Shown here: positions 12,933 through 25,997 of the stretch, one piece after another
How positions within the stretch are numbered: position 1 is the first letter of the stretch
How the letters are laid out: each line of letters opens with the position of its first letter
Assembly (NCBI RefSeq): GCF_963422355.1
Contig: NC_085093.1
Location: forward strand, 231,561-295,560
Source of the DNA: Corticium candelabrum
Taxonomy: Eukaryota; Porifera; Homoscleromorpha; Homosclerophorida; Plakinidae
Reading direction: 5' to 3'
DNA: 64,000 nucleotides
Notes under the pieces: model-generated
Databases searched by the model: none
Seen by the model: the letters and a program-made list of their open reading frames with translations, nothing else
Told to the model about the DNA's origin: nothing
Position numbers and translations under genes: made by a program

Positions 12933-13346
12933 ACCAACATGCTAGAGAGTGTCCCAAGACGAATTGAGCGAGCGAGAGGAGGAGCAACTAGGTATTGAGA
13001 ATTTAACAGAGTGTGTGTGGGTTATTTGGAGTGTGTGTGTGTGTTTGTGACCCGTTGAACTAAACCGGCTTTTTTCTAGGCCACAAAGTTCTTCAAAGAG
13101 AGCAAAATCCTGACATGGTAATGCATGGCGGCGGCGGCTAGTCTGGTCATTCCCTTAATCTTTTTGTTGCTACGGATTGTCAAAGCGTCCAATCAGAACA
13201 ACATAAATACTCAATTAGCATGATTTGATGTAGAATCAGCTGCAGCTTTAGGCGGGTCAGCAGGTACATAAATCTGCAACGTTCTGTTAATTTCCCCGCC
13301 TCAGCTGATATGGAGGGGTGGCTTCATAATTATGCCCATGTTTGTA

Positions 13347-13743
13347 TTACTTGTAGTAGTTACAGTGTGCATGGTGCAGTGGAATGATGTCCAAATTGTT
13401 TCATTTGGTTGTGGACACTTCCAAGAATCTCAACGGAGTAGAGCAGACACTTTCAATAGGTATAGGTATACAGTACACATAAAGTCACTAGTCAGATCTA
13501 AAATTTGCTACTGCTAACGTTGCACGTATTCTGCATGTTGATTTGTTTACAACTATTGTTTTGTAGTGCAGTACATTATTATCACACAGACTATCACTGT
13601 TAACAGAATGTATTTGTATGTAAAGTCATGACCACATGTGCAGCAATTAACAACAACTAGTGTAGAGTGAAAAATTAACAGAAACTCAGCAAAAGTCATG
13701 ATCATGCAGCTACTGCAGCACAAATGTCTCCAAACTGTCTCTT
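13347..13743. other. Intergenic stretch / 3' UTR of the small heat-shock gene
   Basis: No coding similarity. It lies just downstream of the heat-shock gene on the minus strand and probably contains its 3' UTR. The short open frame at 13332-13517 overlaps the transposon end and is not called. Confidence 0.5.
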
Positions 13744-14283
13744 CTACTCATGCTGAATAGCAATTTCAGTTGAGGGCGGCTTCTGTGTAACAGCTGGTGA
13801 TGTGTAGGGAGCCTGGATGGTCAGCACACCCTGATCAGTCAATGTGCTCTTCATCTGTGGAAGTTGCGTTCCTTCTGGCAGACAAACAATTCTTGAAAAT
13901 TCACGGTAGTGACGATGATGATCTGATTGGTCTTCATGTTTGGCTTGTACCTCCAAAGTATTTTCCCGCGTTTTAATCTGAACATCTTCAGGCTTAAATC
14001 CTCTCACGTCAAATTTCCACTGCACTTTCTTCTGACCATCTTCTTCAACGATACAAGGCTGAACGGCGTGCTTGCGAAACAAAGAATGAATATCTGCCGT
14101 TGGAAGATGACGATCGTAATGTTGCTGCATCCCAGCGAACTGACGCTCCAAATGGCGCATGTCGCGTTCCATGGCCCTCACAGCACGATCGATGTCACCC
14201 ATAGAGCTGCCTGAATGCATGATGGTAGGCCACATCATCTCACTCCAAGGATCATTGTGATCGAATAGACGAATGAGAGACAT
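13744..14283 (-). CDS. Small heat-shock protein (alpha-crystallin / HSP20 family)
   Basis: Single-exon gene of 179 residues. The N-terminal region is rich in charged and Met/Trp residues. The alpha-crystallin domain covers roughly residues 75-160, with 'WKFDVRGFKPEDVQIKTREN', 'HRHYREFSRIVCLPEG' and 'LTDQGVLTIQAP'. I chose the Met at 14283 (MSLIRLFDHNDPW), not the upstream one at 14370, because a TATA box lies between them: GGCTATATAAAG read on the minus strand at about 14351-14364. These proteins form oligomers and hold unfolding clients without ATP. The promoter has a perfect heat-shock element (separate entry), so heat or stress induction is likely. The C-terminal 'STEIAIQHE' may supply an IxI-like oligomerisation motif. 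Confidence 0.92.
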   Translation of the reverse strand: MSLIRLFDHNDPWSEMMWPTIMHSGSSMGDIDRAVRAMERDMRHLERQFAGMQQHYDRHLPTADIHSLFRKHAVQPCIVEEDGQKKVQWKFDVRGFKPEDVQIKTRENTLEVQAKHEDQSDHHRHYREFSRIVCLPEGTQLPQMKSTLTDQGVLTIQAPYTSPAVTQKPPSTEIAIQHE

Positions 14284-14350
14284 AGCTATCCCGATTCGAT
14301 CGAAACGAAACCGTTGAGACTTCAATTCAAATGCTGCTCGTCTAGAAGAC

Positions 14351-14364
14351 TTGTCTTTATATAG
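14351..14364 (-). promoter_or_regulatory. TATA box of the small heat-shock gene
   Basis: GGCTATATAAAGAC on the minus strand, about 70 bp upstream of the chosen ATG. Confidence 0.75.
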
Positions 14365-14411
14365 CCACACGCCGAGCCGGTAATGACTGGTTCGTAGTCG
14401 GTTCTGTGTGG

Positions 14412-14429
14412 TTCTGGAAACTTCTGGAC
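14412..14429. promoter_or_regulatory. Heat-shock element (HSF binding site)
   Basis: TTCTGGAAACTTCTGGAC has alternating TTC and GAA triplets with 2-base spacing: three perfect units and a fourth, GAC, one base off. It sits about 50 bp upstream of the TATA box, the usual place for HSF1 trimer binding. Confidence 0.85.
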
Positions 14430-14512
14430 GGCTACGTACTGGTCATCACCATCCATCCAGTCACTCCCCAAACACGCCTACTCACGTGACGCGAATCTGA
14501 TAGGAAAAAGTT

Positions 14513-14561
14513 AGCCTCGAAGTTCCAAACCGTCTAGGAGACGGTCTGGAACTTCGAGGCT
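14513..14561. repeat. Near-perfect 23-bp inverted repeat in the heat-shock promoter region
   Basis: Arms 14513-14535 and 14539-14561 (AGCCTCGAAGTTCC... and its complement) differ at one base and are separated by 3 bp. It could form a cruciform. GAAGTTCC inside each arm is a partial heat-shock unit. Confidence 0.85.
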
Positions 14562-15181
14562 AGGAAAGAGTTGGCTGTTTTCTCTCGTTGCTATTGCCAC
14601 TGCTAACAGAAGCAGCTAACGTAGAACAATGAAAGAAAGCCGATTGAATTTGCTGATGTTATTTGTACATTGAAGGCGTACTTATTATTAAATTGATCTT
14701 CTGCATGCTGAGAATGACTCTAGGGGATGTCGTCAAAAATCGCATACCCAACCAACACCAATAACAAAGAATTTTTCACTTCTACAGAAAAATATCAAGT
14801 ACTATGTATAAATTATTAGCATTAATGGATCTAATTAATTAATTAACGAGGACTACAATATTCTACATCATCCGTTAGTTCTTGAATTGCAGTCGGCAGC
14901 ATTGTTTGTTTGTAGCACGACTCGTTTCAGTCAATGACGGATTTGTGTTATAAATCTAAGATTTATTTTTTTATAATTTTAAAAACTAATTGATAAAAAT
15001 TAATTCTAAAAAATCCACTTTTCTATTTTATTACCAAACCGTTGTCTTCTATTACTACTGTACAGTAAGTACATGTACTGTACGTATATACAAGCTCAAA
15101 GTCATTGAAATCAGTGTGCGTCGTCATCCGATGCTTGGAACCACGAGCTGCGGTTGGTGATCACGTGATCGTGGGATAAAG
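14562..15181. other. Intergenic region between heat-shock and septin genes
   Basis: Divergent promoter space. 14930-15030 is very AT-rich. No gene or RNA recognised. Confidence 0.5.
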
Positions 15182-16429
15182 ATGGATTCTAAGGTATCTT
15201 TCTTGGTCTTACAACACACACGTTCTAGCGCTATCATTATTGTTTAAACCTTTCAGAAACAGAGCCGGCATCTAACTCAAGCACAAGCCGACGGTAAGCA
15301 AACGCCCTGCTTGCGGTCTGTCTCTTGTTCCTTAGTGGAACTGTGCAATACGATGGGCTGTTCCTGGCGCCACTGCCTTGTGCCCATCAATTACTCTTGT
15401 TCGCAAACTGCGTTTCGTGAGCGACGGCACGCTCGGAATCGCGTTCAAATGTCGAGTAAAAACGTCGCGAAATGTTACACTATCACCACCATTTGTTGAT
15501 TGCAACTGGTCGTTGAGACGCGTAGACGGCGAACTGTTGCGTCGAAACGTAATTCCAGCACTACGCGAAGGAGCTAGAATGGCGTAGGTATTATTTAGGA
15601 GAGTCTGAAGAGTGAGTATTGTTAGGAAGGTTTGAGAAGGGAAGAAGCATGCAGTAGGTCAATTGGCTAGAGAAATCTGTTGAAGGTGGTTGCAGCTCTC
15701 GGGTATATACGTATGTTGCGTTCAAAGTTCTCTTGTCTTTATTCTTTGCAAGGCACACACTTGCTGGTACAGTAACTAATTTATTTATGTCTGAAAATGC
15801 AAGACCAAACAATTGCATGCTATTGATTTATCTTAATCATTACTTACATAGGGAAGGTCTCGTGTAGGTAGACTTGTAATCAGTCCTCTTCGCGCGCGCT
15901 CTACGTGTTTTTGCAGGAGTCTGGATAGTAGGGTGTGCTTACTTTGATTAAAACTTTCACATGGCTGTTTGCTGTAATCAGATTGATGATTGTTGGAGTA
16001 GGTTTAATTGAGTTAATACAGTATACTTTAACAGCAGTTTTGCAATCAGACAACAATGGCTGGTGGTTACTCTTCCGTAGCTTTATATGCTGATACCATT
16101 ACTATGTGAGTAAGCTAGCATCAGAGATGGGTTAGATTTTGATTTCACATGTCCTCTCTAGCTTGAGAAGGGTCAGACCAAGATCTTGCTTTACAAATTT
16201 ACTTGGATGTGATTCTGTCATTTAGATGCTCACTGTCTTTATGTGTGCTTCTAGTTCTGACTAAAGTGTTCAGCAAGGCCAATGTGGATGAACCCGGTCA
16301 TGTTCCACCATCACTAGTGCCGGAACTTATTACTCAGGTGTTTGGCACTGGCATTAGTTCGACAGACTTGGAGCAACTTCAACGAAAAGCGGAAGCCAAA
16401 GCTACAAGATGTGAGTTTGTGGATAAGTC

Positions 16430-16486
<57 letters not shown>

Positions 16487-17264
16487 TGTGTGTGTGATGC
16501 TATTGATATCACTTAAGTTTCATTTGGTGTTTCACAGCTGGTATTGATCTTCTTGATTTTATCGAGTTGGCAAGAGGACTAATGCGTCACACAACTCAGT
16601 GGGGGACACTGCAAACCAGGCTAGATAGCTATGTCGGATTTGATACAATTCAAGATCAACTGAAAAAGAAATGTTTGAAGAGAGGCTTCGAGGTTAACCT
16701 AATGGTTGTTGGTAAGTGGCCTAATCACTGACTAACTCACTGAGAAAGTTTTCAAGTGTACAATACATTATACACTCACACTAGTCATTTGTATCAGAAC
16801 CATGAAGTATTAATTGGGTTTTCAGGTGAATCTGGTCTTGGAAAGTCGACGTTGGTCAACACTCTGTTCAAGTCGAAAGTTAGTCGAAATTCTTGTGCTC
16901 CTGATGAAAACCCGATGCCCAAAACTGTAGATGTTCGCTCAGTTTCTCACGGTCAGAATGAATACGATATGAAAATCAATATGTATGTGGTAATGGTAGT
17001 TCTTGATGTTGCTGTAGTGATTGAGGAGCAAGGAGTCAGGCTGAAACTAACCATTACAGATACACCAGGATTTGGAGATCAAATCAACAATGATCATTGG
17101 TATGTAAACGGGTTGTTTTTATTGCCTAGAGTTAAGCATTTAGTGTGAGTCATTAGACCATTCTGCACATTTATATGGGTTGAACGTGAAGCACCTGACC
17201 TGTACCTGTAATATAAATGTGTAGGAGTGGTCTCTCAAGCAGGCACTGCACAAATTTGTAAGAC

Positions 17265-17306
<42 letters not shown>

Positions 17307-17523
17307 ATTTGCACTTGTACTTGTTGTTCTCGATGATTTCTTTGTTGCAGTTGGCTTCCTGTGTTGGACTACGTGAACGAACAGTTTGAAGTTTACCTGA
17401 ATGAAGAAGTCAGTGTGACACGTAGGAAGAATATTCCGGACTCTCGTGTTCATGCTTGTCTATATTTCATATCTCCTACAGGACACCAGTAAGGCACTGG
17501 CATTACTGTTTTGTTCACACTCA

Positions 17524-17592
<69 letters not shown>

Positions 17593-18845
17593 CGTGTGTT
17601 AGTTGTGTTATTGGCAACCTTTCTTGACTCACTCATTTGTATTAGTCTACAACAATTGGATGTTGAGTTCATGAAACGCCTTGACCAGTGCGTCAACATC
17701 ATTCCAGTGATAGCGAAGTCCGACACGATGACGCTAGAAGAGAGAAACGCATTCAAGGCAAGGATCCGTGAAGACATTAATCATCATGGCATAAACATCT
17801 ACCCATGTGCCTATGTGCCTGAGGATGACGAAGATGCCGAAGAGAATGCAAAGATTGAGGTAAAAGCTTAAGCATTAGACTTCCTTGTCATCACGTTGGA
17901 TCTAAAATGTATAGTGATGTTTATAGAATTTGTTGCCATTTGCTGTCGTTGGGAGCGATCGAGAGTACAAAATCGGCGGCAAGAAAGTCTTGGGACGTCA
18001 GACCAAGTGGGGCTTTGTGGAGATTGAGAATAAGCAGCATTGCGAGTTCTCTCACTTGAGAGACATGCTCATCAGGTCAGTGACGTAAGCAGCCGGGTAG
18101 CACTATGTGTGATTGATACGTGACCTCAAGGGAAATCGATTAATTAAGAGCGTCAGCCTGGTGTTATGGTATTAACATATTTTTGTGGTTGTGCACAATA
18201 TAGTTAGGTGTAGTCATGAGGTACTAAGAGAAAGTACAGTTGACCACCAGATACACCAAGCTAGTGACACCTTAGTAGACACTTGGTTAGTCTGTCTATG
18301 TAACTTGTTTGCACTCTAGGCACGATGAGAGACTACGGATCACCAGTGCACAATATTGCATAATGGTGTGATCATGAATATTTATATAATGTGGGTGTTG
18401 GTTCGAGCTTATTGGTATGATAGAAAATAGCAAATAGAATGACACAGACAGTGAACACAGTGAAAGTAGACGCAGTACTAAGTATGGACACAGTGCCAGA
18501 CTTCTGTATGCATTTTTTGAAGTACAAATCTTGATCAATTGTACAGTGTTACTGATTTACAGTCTGAGGTACCATTTTAAGTAATTAATGTCTTGCAATT
18601 TGCTTGTGTTGCAACAGTATGGATGGTTGTGACTGTCTAAAGCCTTCATGTGCACATATTGTGTTTGTAGTGCACTCTGTTTTGGTGTTGTTTGTTGTAG
18701 TTTGTAGTAGTCAATCGATGATGTCTGTTTGTTTAGGACTCACATGCAAGATCTGAAGGAAACGACTGACAAGGTTCACTACGAGAATTTCCGACGATCT
18801 CACATGCAGACGAGCTCTGACTATGGTGGAGAGAGCAACATCTGA
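15182..18845 (+). CDS. Septin, SEPT3/SEPT9-like, with an extra N-terminal domain
   Basis: Ten exons keep one frame: 15182-15193, 15257-15293, 16267-16410, 16538-16711, 16826-16951, 17018-17099, 17351-17488, 17646-17859, 17927-18075, 18737-18845; 394 residues. Septins are filament-forming GTPases of the cortex and cilium base. Visible are the polybasic lead-in '[13 protein letters not shown]', P-loop GESGLGKST (about residue 123), switch [11 protein letters not shown]4 'AKSDT', and the septin unique element 'WGFVEIEN...[21 protein letters not shown]' split among exons 9-10. The C-terminus is short with no coiled coil, as in the SEPT3/9 group. Residues about 8-85 before the GTPase are unusual: they align by eye with a calmodulin-like EF-hand pair whose loops have lost most acidic ligands. 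The first two tiny exons and the acceptor at 16266 rest on phase alone. Confidence 0.87.
16434..16487. repeat. (TG)n(AG)n compound microsatellite in septin intron 3
   Basis: About 17 TG units followed by about 10 GA units, beginning 23 bases after the donor. Confidence 0.95.
17265..17304. repeat. (GTCT)n tetranucleotide repeat in septin intron
   Basis: About ten GTCT units. The related TGTCTGTC motif recurs in other introns of the window (29400, 32400, 33065). Confidence 0.9.
17526..17591. repeat. (CA)n microsatellite in septin intron
   Basis: About 33 CA units within the short intron 17489-17645. Confidence 0.95.
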
Positions 18846-20292
18846 ATGAATACTAGGTCTGTTTGGGAGGCTTTTCGATGCTTTCGTGTTTGTTTTGAAT
18901 GGAATTAAAACAGGACTCTAGTAATTAAGGAATTGCTTTAAGAAGTTTGGTAAGCTTGTATGCATTCTGTTATGGGCATTTACTTCATCGTATTCGACAG
19001 ATTGGAAATGCAGTGAGTACACAATATGTGGACGTTGATGCACCAAACTGTGCTGTATGAGTAGTAGTTGAGGTGGTGGTATTCATCGGTTTGCTAGACT
19101 AGTGCAGAGCTTTTTGCTTTCATGTAATGTAATGAAGGGAACAATTGGAGAATTAAGAAATTAGCGTGTATGCTTAGTACAATAACATGAATAGAAGAAG
19201 GTGAGTGATTAGACAAGTGGCTGTTTTACTGATGCAGTAGAGTAGATAAGATGCCACTTTCAAACATCTAGGGAACTAGTAATTGTATGAGTTATTAGTA
19301 ATTCGTGTAGTTCAGTTGTTGTTTGTGTTGATAGTATCTGTAAGTATATTGACATTGTGTATATCCTGGTATAGCACTGTCTGGTTCTTGTCTCATGCTA
19401 TAACCTTTTTTGCATGCGCATTCACATTTAATTAAAGAACTCACTGTTATTGAGTAGTATCAGACGCAAACAACCACCACAATCATATCAAGGTGTTAGT
19501 TGAAAATTGGAAAGAGTATTATTCAGATAACTATTTCAAATAATCTCTTCACTGATAGCCTTGCACTGTCGTTCTCCTCCTTTCTCACCTTCCTTTCTCG
19601 CCCTCCTTTCTCGCCCTCCTTTGTTCTCCTCCTTTGTTCTCCTCCTTTGTTCTCCTTCTTCCCCCCCCCCCCCCCCCCGAATGAGGCTACAAACACCCAG
19701 CATGACAGCGTGCGGAGAGGGTCTGGTACGAGGCTATTCACTGACTGATAAGACGATTTTAATAGAGAAAGAAAGGAAAAATTTTCTCCAAGAATGATGC
19801 AAAGATATTTCGATTTCTGATACTATTTAAAGGTCAAGTATCTGTTAAGTTTCTATGACAAATCTGATAGCGTTGATGCTGTGGTTCTCAGTATCAGCAC
19901 AGTTTGTTTGTCATTACTGAACGTGTGTTGTGAGATGGTTGGCGAAGCGATGGTAGTAGGCTTCCTAGCTTTCCTTTACTAACTCAATAATTGTTCATCA
20001 CGTAGCAACAAATAATAACTCCTAACCAAACGGTTGGTACATCTAATGCCATTCGATTGTTTTAATTTGAGGAGGTGAAACCAAATTCCACGTTTGTTTC
20101 CATAGTCAATTAGTTTAAGTGCAATTGAATTTGTCAGTGCCGATTTGCAAATGGTCAGCTGACCGACACAGATAATATGATCACGAGACCATCAGTTCCT
20201 GTGTTTGGGGTTGACGTCACTCGGTACAACGCAGCCATTCATTTGTCACAACAATCGCGTGTTGCACAGAGAGGACACGTCAGAGCGCGGCC
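18846..20292. other. Intergenic region between septin and FOXK
   Basis: Contains the septin 3' UTR and, from about 20100, the FOXK upstream region. The only notable structure is the pyrimidine tract at 19569-19679. The open frames over that tract are low-complexity artefacts. Confidence 0.6.
19569..19679. repeat. Polypyrimidine tract ending in a run of about 20 C
   Basis: Imperfect tandem copies of CTCCTTTCTCGCC and CTCCTTTGTTCTC lead into an uninterrupted C run (19659-19678). Such mirror-like pyrimidine strands can adopt triplex or i-motif structures. Confidence 0.85.
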
Positions 20293-24240
<3,948 letters not shown>

Positions 24241-25396
24241 GGATCTTGTTGTATGGCACATGGCTCACATACTTGATTGCATGAACAGGAACTGTATTTA
24301 CCACGTGATTGTTTTGCCAGCAAACTGGGCATAGCGCAATGACAGGCAGGCCTGTGTTGCTGCTTCTGTAGTTTTGGCTTTTCATATACTTGTACTTGAT
24401 TACCCATTTGGTACCAATGTAATGGGTTGCATGAGGTGGCAACGCATGAGATGCAGTGGCTGAATTACCTACCAGAGTATGGCTTTGTATACATAGAAGT
24501 AAAGATCCAATTTCTTATTCTGTAGGTAGTAATTGCATCTATGTGGTGGTCACCTCTGGGACAACAGCATTGAGGGACTCCCGACCCTTTCTAATATTCA
24601 TTCAATACTAGAGAACTTGTAATGCACACAGTTATTACACTACTTGAGGAGCAATTGATGAGATTGTGGCAGTCTGAGTTGGTCTCTAAACCTAACTTGA
24701 ACTGTGGTCAATTGATGAGGTTTGCTCCTAATCATGCAGTGTGACAGAAATTATGCGGTATATTAACAATGGAAACTAGAGATAGATGATGGTGAGACAG
24801 GAAACATCCCTATTGACTCCTTCAAACACGCATTTTCTACACTCCATCTGATGTGCATTGCTACAAGCAGTTGAATACATGTCATACATCTAAACTTGCA
24901 TTTTATTCCATTCTTCCTACTGCACAGAAGAAAATGATGTATATTTCTAGTTGTATTGATTGGCAAGATTGGTAGAACCACTCCTATTGCATGTACATGT
25001 ATTTCATTGCCTTGCTAGTTGACTTAGGGAATCATCTGGCTATAGCTCCTGCTGGGAAAGCACTAACTCAAGCCAGTCTACAAGCCTGGTAGCATATGTC
25101 ACTAAAGTATAACAATTTGTACAGGAGAGAATTAGCTAGTTAATAAGGTGGTCGTCATCCCTATCCTATACAGTAATCCTACAAGTGCTACATAAGGTCT
25201 GATTGATTGGTTAATTTAAAAAGTGGACAAACACTGACCATCTCTAGACATACAACTAAAGTGCCAACTCAGATGATCTATTAGGAAGACATACTATTTT
25301 AGCTATCATATACACACCACAGTGAACACGTGATCTCCACACTACCATCGTAATCTCTGAACTGCACTGTACGTTCAACTGTCGCGACAAGACACA
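24241..25396. other. Intergenic region between FOXK and COX6B
   Basis: Two 3' UTRs face each other here. I see no coding similarity, RNA gene or repeat worth naming. Confidence 0.55.
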
Positions 25397-25669
25397 TCAG
25401 TTGTCACCCTGTTCATCGCTCTTCAATCCAGGGAATATTCCTTGTTCTCTTTGGTCATCCCAGGCTTCGATCCAGCCATTAGGACAGAACGCCTTGTACC
25501 TCTTTTCAAACCATTGGCATGGTGTTGCATCTTCTCCGGTTTTCCCTTTAGCCTTTGTACACCTGTGGAAATCTACGTAGTTCTGCCAGCAATTCTTCGT
25601 TTGGTTTGTATTCGGAAAGCGAGCGTCAAATCCTGGCGTTTCGAGTTTAATTCTCTCCTTTCCTGACAT
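25397..25669 (-). CDS. COX6B1: Cytochrome c oxidase subunit 6B
   Basis: 90 residues in one coding exon, the normal family length. COX6B lies on the intermembrane-space face of complex IV and stabilises the dimer. The twin cysteine motif is present: C-X9-C in 'CWQNYVDFHRC' and C-X10-C in 'CQWFEKRYKAFC', the CHCH fold oxidised by MIA40. No cleavable presequence is needed or seen. Just upstream of the ATG, minus-strand TTTTCAG followed by ATACTAAA suggests an intron in the 5' UTR. It is divergent from LENG8 with 328 bp between the two start codons. Confidence 0.95.
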   Translation of the reverse strand: MSGKERIKLETPGFDARFPNTNQTKNCWQNYVDFHRCTKAKGKTGEDATPCQWFEKRYKAFCPNGWIEAWDDQREQGIFPGLKSDEQGDN

Positions 25670-25997
25670 TTTAGTATCTGAAAAACAGAAAGGACGCTAA
25701 ACGGTTGCTAGAGAAGACACAAATTCTCTCAGACTGACCACCAAATTCAGTACCAGTAAACTGACTGCGCATGTGCGAAAGCAATCCGGGTGTGACTTAC
25801 AAGTTTCAACAGAATACGGGGTTAAATTTATAAGGATAGACCTACGAAATTATGGTACTAGCAACCCTACTAAAATTCTACCATTTTCTGTTGTAAAATA
25901 AAGTTAACATCCGGGAGCTTTTACATGTTGCGCAGACGCAAACGTCATAGGCCATTGAATCATCGTTCGTCTGTGTTTGAGTCGGCGAACACGAACA
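25670..25997. promoter_or_regulatory. Shared divergent promoter of COX6B and LENG8
   Basis: 328 bp separate the two ATGs. No TATA box is seen on either side; TGCGCATGTGCGAAAG (25766-25781) resembles an NRF-1 site (core GCGCATGCGC), which would suit a respiratory gene. Motif assignment is by eye. Confidence 0.55.

Larger units (their letters stand above)
8000..13000 (+). pseudogene. Tc1-like DD34E transposase remnant, frameshifted and interrupted
   Basis: The clear part is about 8180-8619, with 'WGCIS', 'LQEDNATIHTS', 'LDWPAKSPDANPIENLW' and 34 residues between the second Asp and the Glu (DD34E). Upstream, the segment ending 'GSDGCLYVWR' (about 8110-8180) is in another frame. The 'WKRVVFS' piece before that is in a third, so at least two frameshifts exist (near 8118 and 8180). 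The frame is broken at 8619 by the gypsy LTR and resumes at 12933 ('NMLESVPRRIERA...GGATRY'), the normal C-terminus of such transposases. No intact N-terminal HTH region was found. Confidence 0.85.
7290..13344 (+). mobile_element. Tc1/mariner-like DNA transposon, split by an LTR retrotransposon
   Basis: The left end CAGACATGGGCATAATTATG is matched in inverted orientation by CATAATTATGCCCATGTTTG ending at 13344. TA dinucleotides flank both ends (7288-7289 and 13345-13346), the hallmark of Tc1/mariner insertion. Removing the nested gypsy element and one copy of its 5-bp duplication leaves about 1.74 kb, normal for this superfamily. The transposase is decayed (separate entry), so this copy cannot move by itself. 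Confidence 0.88.
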
